A DNA stretch of 14,919 bases from contig JAJZLX010000212.1 of the NCBI GenBank assembly GCA_021850555.1, forward strand, positions 1 through 14,919, in the 5' to 3' direction. The DNA comes from Pseudomonadota bacterium. GTDB taxonomy: Bacteria > Pseudomonadota > Gammaproteobacteria > Steroidobacterales > Steroidobacteraceae. The position numbers and the translations under genes are program-made. A model generated the notes under the pieces. That model was not told the origin of the DNA and made no database searches. It saw nothing but the letters and a program-made list of their open reading frames with translations. Shown piece after piece: positions 6,228-13,620 of the stretch (positions within the stretch are counted from its first letter, which is position 1; every line of letters starts with the position of its first letter).

Positions 6228-7844
6228 ATGCGCACGCGCTTGCTCGGATCGTTTTTATTCGTCCTGATCTTCTGGTGGCTGGTCCTGACCTTCTGGTGGG
6301 CAACGGCGCCGCCGCAGGAGGCGCTACAGCGTCTCACGGGCGCAGCGGCGCTCCTGCCCTGGGCGCGCTCTCTTCCCCGCCTGAAACCGACCATATTCGA
6401 TTTCTGGAGCATTCAGCGCGATACCGTCGCCCTGTGGACAGGACCTCTCACCCTGGTCTGGATCGCATTTGCTCTCTTTGCAGCCGCTCTCGTCTGGGGC
6501 ATCGCCTACGGGTTGCACCTGCGGAGAGAAGACCGGGTGGCGCCCTCTGCGCCATACCGCGGGATCGGGATCACCTTCGGCGTGCTCCCGGCACCCGCCC
6601 CGCCGGATCGTGTCGATGTCTCTCTCGATGGAACGGGCAAAGAGGTCGGCGAACTGCTCGCGCGGATCGATCCTCTAGAACGTGCGGTTCTCGAGGATCT
6701 GCTCGCGATGCTGGCCGCAGCCGGCCTCTCCCATGCCGCCCACACGCTCGAGCGCGTGGAACGAGCATTGAAGCTTCCTGAACCCGGCCTTGCCTGCATC
6801 GTAGAGGTGTCCTGCGACCTAGCGGATCTGCCGCAGCTGCGCGCACGAGCGCTCTGTTCACTCTCCTCCTGGTGGGCGCTACCTCCGGTGCGGCGCTTCG
6901 GCGCGTTGCTCGCGGTGAAGCATCGCGTGGAGCCGCTGAAGTGGGTGCCGGAGATGACCGGCATGCCGGAGTCGAGCAAGCTTGCTCGCGAGGTGCTCTT
7001 TGCACTCGATGGAGAGGGCTCGGCCGAGAATGTATGGAAGAAGAAGGGCCCGTTCTTCCTGATCGACGGTGGCGCGGATACGCAGGAGGGCAAACCCCCC
7101 GCGCCTGCCGATGAGCCTGCGGCGAGTCGGCAAACCGCTGCCAGCCCGCCGGCGGCGAATGCCTCGGATCCTGGCGCGGCGGCTGCAGAGAAGAAGCCGA
7201 TCGGGCTGCTCGATATCTTCTGTCGCGAGTTGCCGAATCTTCCGCTGCGACTCTCGGCGACCGTCGTGTCGAAAGAAGTCGTACCGATGGGCTGGAAGAA
7301 AAGAGGCCGTCTCTACCTGATCGAGAAGTCGCTCGCCGAGACGCTCTGGCATAAATTGCCCCAAGGGCTGAAGGAACAGTTCCAAGAAGCTCCTTCCGGC
7401 CCGCGCTCGCCCGTGACGCGGGCGCTGCTCGAGGTATTGCACCTCGAGGGATGGCTGGTCACTCAGAACGGGCTCGATGAGCTCGATGCCAAGGACGCAC
7501 TCTGGATAGTGCGCGCCGGCAAGATCGACTTGAAGGGCGTGATCGTGCTCTCGAATCTCCCGGAGCGACTCACGGACCAGCTGCCCACCGAAGACAGCCC
7601 GTTCGACATGACGATCCTGCGCCCGCTGTTCTTCGCCTCGAAGAACCCTCAGCGCGAACACACCCCTGGCGAGATGCTCGATCGCAAGGATCTCGCCGGC
7701 AATCTCGAGGCCGATATCGCATCCGCCCCCTCGGTGGCGAGGTTCAACCTGGATGACATGCTCGGCGGATTGCTCCGGCCGGCGCCGGCGAAGACCTCGC
7801 CCGCCGCGGCGGATAAACCAAAACCCCCAACGAAGAAGGTTTGA
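6228..7844 (+). CDS. 538-aa membrane-anchored conjugation-region protein, function unknown
   Basis: Not recognised with confidence. I start at ATG 6228, which opens directly into a membrane segment; the longer reading from TTG at 6147 would cover the divergent promoter. Membrane segments lie at residues about 6-25 and 73-97, so the bulk (100-538) is probably cytoplasmic. Residues about 140-250 are helical. They include HAAHTLERVERALKL...LACIVEVSCDLADLPQL and later WALPPVRRFGALLAVKHR, which recall HD-fold domains such as that of MOBH relaxases (TraI_2), but with CDLAD where HDxGK would be. A Pro/Ala-rich linker (about 283-322) leads to a second half with two short WKK(K/R)G-plus-strand elements (270-279 and 356-365) that could be winged-helix wings. 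A dead relaxase-like or helicase-accessory protein is possible. The stop overlaps the region just before the next gene's start, so the two are translated together. Confidence 0.6.
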   Translation: MRTRLLGSFLFVLIFWWLVLTFWWATAPPQEALQRLTGAAALLPWARSLPRLKPTIFDFWSIQRDTVALWTGPLTLVWIAFALFAAALVWGIAYGLHLRREDRVAPSAPYRGIGITFGVLPAPAPPDRVDVSLDGTGKEVGELLARIDPLERAVLEDLLAMLAAAGLSHAAHTLERVERALKLPEPGLACIVEVSCDLADLPQLRARALCSLSSWWALPPVRRFGALLAVKHRVEPLKWVPEMTGMPESSKLAREVLFALDGEGSAENVWKKKGPFFLIDGGADTQEGKPPAPADEPAASRQTAASPPAANASDPGAAAAEKKPIGLLDIFCRELPNLPLRLSATVVSKEVVPMGWKKRGRLYLIEKSLAETLWHKLPQGLKEQFQEAPSGPRSPVTRALLEVLHLEGWLVTQNGLDELDAKDALWIVRAGKIDLKGVIVLSNLPERLTDQLPTEDSPFDMTILRPLFFASKNPQREHTPGEMLDRKDLAGNLEADIASAPSVARFNLDDMLGGLLRPAPAKTSPAAADKPKPPTKKV

Positions 7845-7846
7845 GT

Positions 7847-8185
7847 ATGCTTTACGAAGCCGCCAATTCCCTCGGCGAACTCGACAAACTCGGGTTGCTG
7901 CGGGTCACGAAGCTCCCCCCTGAGCTCTCCTGGCTCACCCCGATTCAGATGGAGCTGATCCGTGAAGTCGGCGGGTGCGGCGAGGAGGGCATGAGGGAAA
8001 GACGCACCAAAAGATTGAGCGAAGAGAAGCGCGATGCGTTGCGGATGCTCGAGCTGCGAGACATTCTCTATCGCGAACGCGATCGACTTGGGAAACCGGT
8101 CTTCCTGTGTCTGACCTGGAAGGGACAGGAGGCTCTGCAGGTGCTGCAGGCCATCGAGCGCAATCACACCAAATCTTCTACCTAG
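7847..8185 (+). CDS. Small winged-helix-like protein, co-transcribed with the 538-aa membrane protein gene
   Basis: A 112-aa protein of unknown function. I choose ATG 7847, with AGAAGG 7-8 nt upstream, over an in-frame TTG at 7841. It begins 3 nt after the stop of the preceding gene, so the pair form an operon and probably work together. The middle is helical and strongly charged (MRERRTKRLSEEKRDALRML). The C-terminal part reads LRDILYRERDRLGKPVFLCLTWKGQEALQVL, a helix followed by a strand-turn-strand and LT..G..A, the usual ending of a MarR/ArsR-type winged helix (compare LT.KG in many regulators). It could bind DNA or act as a protein adaptor. It has no signal sequence or membrane segment. 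A stretch of 57 nt separates it from the next gene. Confidence 0.6.
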   Translation: MLYEAANSLGELDKLGLLRVTKLPPELSWLTPIQMELIREVGGCGEEGMRERRTKRLSEEKRDALRMLELRDILYRERDRLGKPVFLCLTWKGQEALQVLQAIERNHTKSST

Positions 8186-8199
8186 TTTTCGTCCCCCCG

Positions 8200-8209
8200 T
8201 TGCTATAGG
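8200..8209 (+). promoter_or_regulatory. Candidate extended -10 promoter for the two small membrane proteins
   Basis: TTGCTATAGG, identical to the minus-strand site at 6163-6172, lies 34 nt before the 63-aa gene start. It fits an extended -10 (TGC-TATAGG) without a clear -35. Confidence 0.35.
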
Positions 8210-8242
8210 CCAATAGGTCATTAGCAAAGAGGAGGAAAACCA

Positions 8243-8434
8243 ATGCGTCTGTCCAAGAAAGCGCTGGAGAATCTCGCCCGCGAGATCCGCCGCGCCTCCT
8301 GGGGCACGGCGCTCGCCTTCGCCGGCGCAGGATTTAAGTCCGATATCGGACTGGGATACCTGCTCGGGTCGGTGCTTTGGGTCGCGCTGCAAATCGTAGC
8401 GCTTCTTATCGAATCGTACGCCGAAGAGGAGTAG
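8243..8434 (+). CDS. 63-aa small membrane protein
   Basis: A short protein with a basic, amphipathic N-terminus (MRLSKKALENLAREIRRASW) followed by two hydrophobic stretches, about residues 20-32 and 36-57, and an acidic end (ESYAEEE). It probably forms a two-helix hairpin in the inner membrane. The start is supported by a strong ribosome binding site, AGAGGAGG, 8 nt upstream. A candidate promoter is just ahead, and the next tiny gene follows after 2 nt. No family is recognised. Small membrane proteins like this occur beside toxin, phage and conjugation genes, but nothing here shows a toxic role. Confidence 0.6.
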   Translation: MRLSKKALENLAREIRRASWGTALAFAGAGFKSDIGLGYLLGSVLWVALQIVALLIESYAEEE

Positions 8435-8436
8435 CC

Positions 8437-8550
8437 GTGAACGGAGCCGGTGGTCTCATAGCGGCGGCGCTAATCATCATCCTGGGTACCGTGGTGATGG
8501 CCGCGCTGGCATCGAGATTGGCAGCCCCCCGTCGACGGGGCCCCATCTAG
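8437..8550 (+). CDS. 37-aa single-pass membrane peptide
   Basis: A GTG-started frame of 37 residues, 2 nt after the 63-aa gene, with AGAGGAG about 5 nt upstream of the GTG. It encodes one membrane helix (LIAAALIIILGTVVMAALAS, residues 7-26) and a basic tail (RLAAPRRRGPI), so it probably has a cytoplasmic C-terminus. It ends 9 nt before a strong terminator. Translational coupling to the 63-aa gene supports expression. It aligns without gaps to the 36-aa peptide encoded on the opposite strand across the terminator (both have AALII at residues 10-14 and G17, V19, A22, A25, L28). Function unknown; the gene could be spurious because it is so short. Confidence 0.5.
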   Translation: MNGAGGLIAAALIIILGTVVMAALASRLAAPRRRGPI

Positions 8551-8559
8551 CAACCTAGG

Positions 8560-8591
8560 CCAGCGGCATTCGCCGCTGGTCCTTTTTATTT
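8560..8591 (+). terminator. Rho-independent terminator at the end of the accessory core
   Basis: A perfect 7-bp stem, CCAGCGG/CCGCTGG (8560-8566, 8573-8579), with a 6-nt loop CATTCG is followed by TCCTTTTTATTT. It lies 9 nt beyond the 37-aa gene and closes the + strand operon before the convergent - strand genes. Confidence 0.8.
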
Positions 8592-8610
8592 CCGCAGGAT
8601 CCGCGAGGGG

Positions 8611-8721
8611 TCAGCGCCGGCCGTGGCTGCGCTTGTGGAGCGCGCGGGCCATCAACGCAAGGCCCACGGCTCCACATACGATGATCAGCGCAGCAAGTTC
8701 TAGCTCAGTCTGGGTACTCAT
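8611..8721 (-). CDS. 36-aa single-pass membrane peptide at the end of the right arm
   Basis: An ATG frame of 36 residues on the minus strand with an AGAGGA ribosome binding site 6 nt upstream. It has a short polar start (MSTQTELE), one membrane helix (residues 9-28, LAALIIVCGAVGLALMARAL) and a basic tail (HKRSHGRR). Its layout, and 11 identical positions in an ungapped comparison, match the convergent 37-aa peptide at 8437-8550. It is the last gene of the minus-strand arm, 127 nt past the zinc-finger gene. Nothing that I can support is coded in that 127-nt gap, although it contains a possible GATACT -10. Function unknown. Confidence 0.5.
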   Translation of the reverse strand: MSTQTELELAALIIVCGAVGLALMARALHKRSHGRR

Positions 8722-8848
8722 GACGTCCTCTTTCCGAACGGCCGATCAGGAACGTCCCGCAGCCGGTCTGACAAGTATCCTATCGCCAGCCGGCAGGTTT
8801 GGCCAAGCCATAGTTTCCGAGGCGGATTCGGAATTGATTGCGATGGCC

Positions 8849-9055
8849 TCAGCTGAGGCGCTGCGCGCGCATTCGCCTGAGCCGCTGATAGTCCTTCTCG
8901 CAGGCCGCGTCGCAGAAAAGCGCGTCTGTCTGGAGCGGTTCGCCGCAGTTGTGGCACTTGCCCGTGCGGGGCAGACTCTCGTGCTGTCGGAAGGCGAGCG
9001 CGCGATCCAGGTGAATCTGCTCTAACTGCTGGGCGAGGTCGACATCGTCCGCCAT
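8849..9055 (-). CDS. Small zinc-finger protein with TraR/DksA-like N-terminus
   Basis: A 68-aa protein. The N-terminus (MADDVDLAQQLEQIHLDRAL) matches the helical start of small TraR/DksA-family proteins of F plasmids and phages, which bind in the RNA polymerase secondary channel and change promoter choice without ppGpp. The metal site reads C34-x2-C37-GEPLQTDALF-C48-x3-C52, so the second pair is CDAAC, the FC..aC form of other small zinc ribbons, rather than the C..C spaced pair of TraR. It could bind RNA polymerase or DNA, or be a general zinc-ribbon protein. An AGGAG lies 8 nt before the start. It follows the 106-aa membrane protein gene by 11 nt, so it belongs to the transfer operon. Confidence 0.65.
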   Translation of the reverse strand: MADDVDLAQQLEQIHLDRALAFRQHESLPRTGKCHNCGEPLQTDALFCDAACEKDYQRLRRMRAQRLS

Positions 9056-9066
9056 GATGGAATCTC

Positions 9067-9387
9067 CTATTGCTTTTCGGCTTCGCGACGCATGCTGTCG
9101 GTCGGATCGATCGCACTCGCCGGGAAAATGAGATGCTTGATGAACGTGAGGTGGGCCTGGAACAGCGCCCGGCCCGAATAGACGGCCCAGGACCAGAACA
9201 GGGCCACCACCGCCTCGCCCGCCTTGAATACGGCGCCCACCAGCGGCTTGACCAGATGTTCGATACCTGGGATCTTCGAGAGCACAAACAGCGCGATCAC
9301 CACGACCGCGAAGATCAGCAGAAGCGGATGCTCGCTGTGGGCGAGAAAGTGATGTGCACTGCCGAGCAGTGGCGAGGCGCTATTCAT
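9067..9387 (-). CDS. 106-aa inner-membrane protein downstream of traD
   Basis: A protein of unknown function with a hydrophobic helix at about residues 21-39 (PLLLIFAVVVIALFVLSKIP) and a second, weaker one at about 50-70 (VGAVFKAGEAVVALFWSWAV), followed by a polar tail. I take the ATG at 9387 because GAGGA lies 8 nt before it. The alternative ATG at 9396 has no ribosome binding site. Either start overlaps the end of traD, showing translational coupling. Its place right after the coupling ATPase suggests a membrane partner or modulator of TraD, or an exclusion-type factor, but no motif proves this. Confidence 0.6.
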   Translation of the reverse strand: MNSASPLLGSAHHFLAHSEHPLLLIFAVVVIALFVLSKIPGIEHLVKPLVGAVFKAGEAVVALFWSWAVYSGRALFQAHLTFIKHLIFPASAIDPTDSMRREAEKQ

Positions 9388-11086
9388 CGAATGCATCCTC
9401 GGCCGACATCAGGAACTGCTTGTAGCGCTCCTCGAAATTGAGCGTTTTCTCCCCGGGCGGCACCTCGGTGTGCCGGCGCAGCACGCGGTAGTCGGGCAGG
9501 TTGCTCGGCCACTTAATCATGGGGCTACGAATGTGATAGACCCGTGGGCCGTTCATGACGATGCACTCGCCCATCTGGAGGGCCTTGAGCTGTTCGGGCG
9601 ATACGCGATATTCCTCGACCTCCCGGTACGACTCCGAGAGTCCGGCGCCCGAGGATTTGTTGGCGAGTGGAGAGGCCTTCGAGCTCGAAGCGGACGTGCC
9701 CTCGTTCTCACTCGCTGAAAGAGATCTCGCGTATTTCTTCGACATCCCGATGATGTCGGCGGCCTTCTCCGCGGCCTCGTCGTCGGCGTACTTGAAGAAC
9801 ACCTTCGACCAGGTGTTCTGGATGATCATCGAGGCGAAATCGCGACTGACGTTCGAGAGCTGTGCAAAGGTCTGGAATGCCGGCACCAGCATGATGTTCG
9901 CGCTGCGGGCCTGCTCGAACAGCGTCGAGATCGCGCTCATCACGTAGGACCCCATCTCGTCGGCGAGCACGAGAAAGGGCGGGTCGGGGCGCTTGGACTC
10001 AGGGGATCCCTGTACGTTGTAGACTGCGGTGCGCAGGTCCGAGAGGATGAGCTTGCCGAGCTGGAAGGCGGAAGTTGCCTTGCCCATCGTGGGCAGCATG
10101 ACGTACAGGCACTTGTTGTTCATCACGATGTCGGTGAGGTCGATCTCCGGCGCGTAGGTGTTGAACACCTGGCCGAATTTGCCTTGCGCGAACTTCGCGA
10201 TACGCATGCCAGTGCCGCCGAGCACTTCCTTCATGCGATTGACGTCGATCTGCACACCTTCCTTCGGGGTGCGTTTCCTGAACTGATCGAGAAAGACCTG
10301 CAGGTTGCGCCGTTCGGGACTGCCTGAAGGGGCGAGGCGCTCGAGTTCGGAGAGCGCGCGAGCCGATTGCAGCAGGATGCCGATATCCCCCATGTGATAG
10401 CGTAGCTTGGCGGCCTTGAGCGCCCCGCCGATCACCGTCAACGCAAGACCCGAGGACTGGCGATAGTAGTCCGCCCCGGGGTTGTTCTCCGCGAGCGGCA
10501 AGAGATTCAGAAGACGGTCCGCGAACTCGTCGGCATCGCCGGAGAGGATCGGAGCGTAGGTATTGCTGTTTGCAGGATCATCGACGTTCAGCACGTAGAA
10601 GTCATCGGACCGGCCGAGCACGTCCATCATGTGCCCCATGCGGTTTCTGGTTTTGGAGTCGAGCTTTGCGTCGATGAAGATGAACCCGCCGCCGCGGGCG
10701 GCCTGCTGCCAGAGCAAGAACTCCCCGAGAGTGGTTTTCCCCACGCCGGACTGCCCGACGACCGCGGTGTGACGCATCAGCAGGTTGTCGTCGATGTCGA
10801 CCGGGTGGTTGTGATCGAGGGTGTAGCCGAATCTCAATCCAGCGCTCTCGAGCATGTGCTCCTTGGTGCGCTGATCGGATGGCAGCACGAAGCCCTCTCG
10901 GCTCTTCGTATCGGTGCGGTCGAGCCAGGCGCTCGCGCGCTTCCAGGCGAACCAGGACGCGCCTGCGGCCGGAAGTCCCAGGGCTGCAAGTGCATGCGGA
11001 TCGCCGGCGAAGATCGGATTCGTCGCCATGACGCCGGCGCCGATCGAAGCGAGCGCCCATGCATCCTTCTTGCCGATGAGTGCCAT
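9380..11086 (-). CDS. traD: TraD-type conjugative coupling protein (VirD4-like ATPase)
   Basis: A 568-aa type IV coupling protein that docks the relaxase-DNA complex on the secretion channel and powers DNA export from the inner membrane. Walker A is at residues 111-119 (GQSGVGKTT). Walker B is at 371-377 (FLVLADE). The usual later Gln motif is at 401-410 (VPAFQTFAQL). The region 180-330 fits the all-alpha domain. The N-terminus has one or two weakly hydrophobic stretches (8-20, 31-47) that would be the membrane anchor. The length is nearer the SXT/TOL-type TraD group (about 600 aa) than F TraD (717 aa), and the long Gln-rich C-terminal tail of F TraD is absent. The ATG is 3 nt past the traN stop, with a G-rich ribosome binding site in the traN end. 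The 106-aa gene overlaps its 3' end. Confidence 0.9.
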   Translation of the reverse strand: MALIGKKDAWALASIGAGVMATNPIFAGDPHALAALGLPAAGASWFAWKRASAWLDRTDTKSREGFVLPSDQRTKEHMLESAGLRFGYTLDHNHPVDIDDNLLMRHTAVVGQSGVGKTTLGEFLLWQQAARGGGFIFIDAKLDSKTRNRMGHMMDVLGRSDDFYVLNVDDPANSNTYAPILSGDADEFADRLLNLLPLAENNPGADYYRQSSGLALTVIGGALKAAKLRYHMGDIGILLQSARALSELERLAPSGSPERRNLQVFLDQFRKRTPKEGVQIDVNRMKEVLGGTGMRIAKFAQGKFGQVFNTYAPEIDLTDIVMNNKCLYVMLPTMGKATSAFQLGKLILSDLRTAVYNVQGSPESKRPDPPFLVLADEMGSYVMSAISTLFEQARSANIMLVPAFQTFAQLSNVSRDFASMIIQNTWSKVFFKYADDEAAEKAADIIGMSKKYARSLSASENEGTSASSSKASPLANKSSGAGLSESYREVEEYRVSPEQLKALQMGECIVMNGPRVYHIRSPMIKWPSNLPDYRVLRRHTEVPPGEKTLNFEERYKQFLMSAEDAFDE

Positions 11087-11089
11087 CGA

Positions 11090-13573
11090 TCAGTCCCCCG
11101 CCGAATAGCTGTAGTAGTCGTTTCGTACCTGGAGCGTCATCACGTGTGCGCCGTCTTTGGCGTTGATCCACAGAGTGATGACCTCGGTGAGATTCCGTGG
11201 ATCCCCCGGGCCTGCCGGACCGTGTTCGCCGCACATCCCGGGCGCCGCCGGGGACTGATAGGTGTGATAGGCGCGAAAGCCGCCCGATACCAAGTGCGAG
11301 GCTTCTGTGTCGGGGGAGCAATCCCCCCAGTTGATCCGCACCCCATAGATCGGGTCCGGGCCGGAGAGATCGCCCTGCCACCACGGCGCGATGGACACGA
11401 CCGCCGTGAATGGGCCCATGTCTTCCGTCGGCTTTACGATCGCGACCTCGCTCGGGACCGGATTGGTGTCTGCGGCCGCGCCGGCGCCGCCGGACTTCGC
11501 ACTCGAGAGTGCCTGTGAGAGAACCTGCGATTGCGTCGGGAGGGTCTCCCCACTGACGTGATCGACCCACTGGGAGAGGTTCATCTTCGAGAAATCGAGC
11601 ATCGAGAGCTGAGAGACGGAAAAGCCGTTGCAATTCGGTGCTTTCGGCGTACCCCAAGGCATCGGTGTCGCTACCGCTTCGCCGGTGACCGAGTACTGGC
11701 ACACCCCAGAGCTGGTATCGCAGCTGCCGATGATCGTCAGCCCTTGCTGGGCCTGGTTCCAATATCGCCCGAGACTGCCGGCGCTGAATCCGTAGAAGGA
11801 CGACGAACCGCTCGCCGCGACCGACATCGGAGAGGCAATCGACAGCGGTAGTTGGAACGGTCGCCAGGACAGTCCGCCGTCAGTTGAGACCTGGGCAGGG
11901 ATGTTCGCCGGCCAGGCCGCCCCCAAGGTGAGCGCCGGATCGGTCACCTTCACGACGTTGTTTCCGATGATGACCTCGCTCGATTCTGTAGCCGGATTCG
12001 TCGCGAGGAACTGCAGCGGCTTTGTGATCACCACCTCCCCGCCGCTCGCGGCCGGCCAGGCGGTAAACACATACGCGCACTCGCTGCTCGAGCTGTCGCA
12101 GGATCCGGATGCGAGCACATGCTCAGAGAGCGCCTGCTCCGTGGCCGAGAACGTATCGATCTCGGCGATCCCCCAGGTGGTGCTGCCATCCTGCGGGTCG
12201 GCGGGCAACGCTCCACAGCCGCCGCTCTTGGAACAGACCGCGAACCACAGCTGCGCGTCGAGGGGGCAATTGGCGCCATCGGCTCCCTGCTGTGTGGTAC
12301 ACGACTGCGGCGCTTCGTAGATCGATATCGCATCCCCGTTCAGTGCGAAGGGCTGCGTCCACCCGCCGGCGCCCTGGTACAGCGGGAAGCTCACCGCTCG
12401 GCTCTGAGCGTTACCGTTCGCCGAGCGCGCGGCCTGCTCGAGCTGTGCTCGCCCCTGCTGCTGGATCAACCGCGAGAGGATTCCGCCGAAGGCGCAGTAG
12501 GTTTCCGTCTTCTGGATGCACTGGCTGAAGAACAACAGGTGCCTTTCCTTCGAGCAATATGACCCGATGTACACCGTGCGTAGTGCGCGCCGTTCGGCAG
12601 CGAGCTTGATCTCGCCCTGATCGCATCGTCCCATCAGTCCGTTTGCGCTCTGCGTGAGATTGAGCTCGCAGCAGTTCGCCGCGAACGTATTGCCGAAAAG
12701 CCCAACCGGGGTGGTGCAGCGCATGTCCTGACCTGCGAACACCTGGATCGGAGCCGGGCCCGTGGCACTCGTGCTCTTGGATACCGCGGTGGCGGTGCCC
12801 GCTGCGACGAGCGCATTCTGGAAACTCGCCTGCCCGCTCGGTGTGCTGACCTGCGTGGTCGATTCCTGAATGCTCCCGGCGGTCTCGGCGTACGCTTGAT
12901 TCTGTCCCCCGGCCGCCGCCTCTTGCTCCGCCTGGCTCGTCTCCTCAGTCTCGGCCGAGGGCTGCACCTGCTGCACCGTCGATTCGAGCATCTGTCGAGT
13001 GGTCTGGCCGTCGGCCGCATTGTTCGCTTGTGCGGTGATCTGCGCTCCCGTGCCAACGATCGAGAACTGCGAGCTCACGCTGATCAGGCAGGTCTGTGTC
13101 GAGTTCTCACAACCGATGCCGATATAGCCGTTCTTCAGCGCGATGTACTTCCCGACAGGGTACTCTGTGGCCGGGCCATAGCCTGAGTTCGAGCACATCC
13201 CGCCGGTGAGATTCGATTCGCAGACCCGGAGGGAGAGCGAACGCACGACGCCGGATTCGATGCGGCATCCCTCGAAGATCATCTGGATCCCATCGACGCT
13301 CTCTGCAGTACCTTCCGGCAGCGCACAGTTCACCTCGAGCTGGCCGCTCAGACTCGAGGAGGCGCCCGCGGCGCCGCTGGCCCCCGGGGTGGCGAGCGCC
13401 TTGTACCCGGAGAGTCCGAACGTCCCGCGCACCGATGCGCTCGATTGCCCTGAGAGCTGCTGAGCGGCGAGTGATCCAAGGGAGGCGCCACTGGCGGGTG
13501 CGGACTGCGCAAGAGCAGCCGTCCCCGCCAGCAGCAATGGGCTCAGGATAAAAAGTGAGGTAAATGTGCGCAT
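11090..13573 (-). CDS. traN: TraN, outer-membrane mating-pair stabilisation protein, with long C-terminal extension
   Basis: An 827-aa cysteine-rich exported protein that in F sits in the outer membrane of the donor and stabilises mating pairs. The signal peptide is residues 1-22 (ending LAQ). The TraN signature lies at about 300-375: NCCELNL, YIGSYCS, QCIQKTETYCAFGG and LIQQQGRAQL. The conserved C-terminal motif NCNGFSVSQLSMLDFSKMNL lies at 647-666. Beyond it, about 160 residues not in F TraN (602 aa) include a PKD-like stretch: residues 743-755 with INWGDCS, HTY at 770-772, and an alternating strand to the end. A low-complexity Gln/Glu/Ala region lies at 185-265. Longer TraN proteins are known from SXT-type elements. 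The start has a weak ribosome binding site. The gene lies between trbC and traD on the minus strand. Confidence 0.88.
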   Translation of the reverse strand: MRTFTSLFILSPLLLAGTAALAQSAPASGASLGSLAAQQLSGQSSASVRGTFGLSGYKALATPGASGAAGASSSLSGQLEVNCALPEGTAESVDGIQMIFEGCRIESGVVRSLSLRVCESNLTGGMCSNSGYGPATEYPVGKYIALKNGYIGIGCENSTQTCLISVSSQFSIVGTGAQITAQANNAADGQTTRQMLESTVQQVQPSAETEETSQAEQEAAAGGQNQAYAETAGSIQESTTQVSTPSGQASFQNALVAAGTATAVSKSTSATGPAPIQVFAGQDMRCTTPVGLFGNTFAANCCELNLTQSANGLMGRCDQGEIKLAAERRALRTVYIGSYCSKERHLLFFSQCIQKTETYCAFGGILSRLIQQQGRAQLEQAARSANGNAQSRAVSFPLYQGAGGWTQPFALNGDAISIYEAPQSCTTQQGADGANCPLDAQLWFAVCSKSGGCGALPADPQDGSTTWGIAEIDTFSATEQALSEHVLASGSCDSSSSECAYVFTAWPAASGGEVVITKPLQFLATNPATESSEVIIGNNVVKVTDPALTLGAAWPANIPAQVSTDGGLSWRPFQLPLSIASPMSVAASGSSSFYGFSAGSLGRYWNQAQQGLTIIGSCDTSSGVCQYSVTGEAVATPMPWGTPKAPNCNGFSVSQLSMLDFSKMNLSQWVDHVSGETLPTQSQVLSQALSSAKSGGAGAAADTNPVPSEVAIVKPTEDMGPFTAVVSIAPWWQGDLSGPDPIYGVRINWGDCSPDTEASHLVSGGFRAYHTYQSPAAPGMCGEHGPAGPGDPRNLTEVITLWINAKDGAHVMTLQVRNDYYSYSAGD

Positions 13574-13599
13574 GCAATGCTCTAGGGAATGACGCCGGC

Positions 13600-13620
13600 A
13601 AAAAATTCTCCGAATCGGAG
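13600..13620 (-). terminator. Short hairpin with T-tract between trbC and traN
   Basis: On the minus strand, CTCCGATTCGGAG is a 13-nt palindrome (13608-13620) followed by AATTTTTT. The usable stem is 5 bp with a 3-nt loop, so it would be a weak terminator or attenuator. It lies in the only sizeable gap of the right arm (13574-13666), in which I see no gene. It may lower traN relative to traU-trbC expression. Confidence 0.35.

Noticed and set aside
8746..8811. 21-residue minus-strand frame between the zinc-finger and 36-aa genes
   Set aside because: No membrane helix, no clear ribosome binding site and very short; chance is the simplest explanation.
10631..11518. Long plus-strand open frame opposite traD and traN
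   Set aside because: It is antisense to firmly identified genes, with composition expected of a GC-rich shadow frame.
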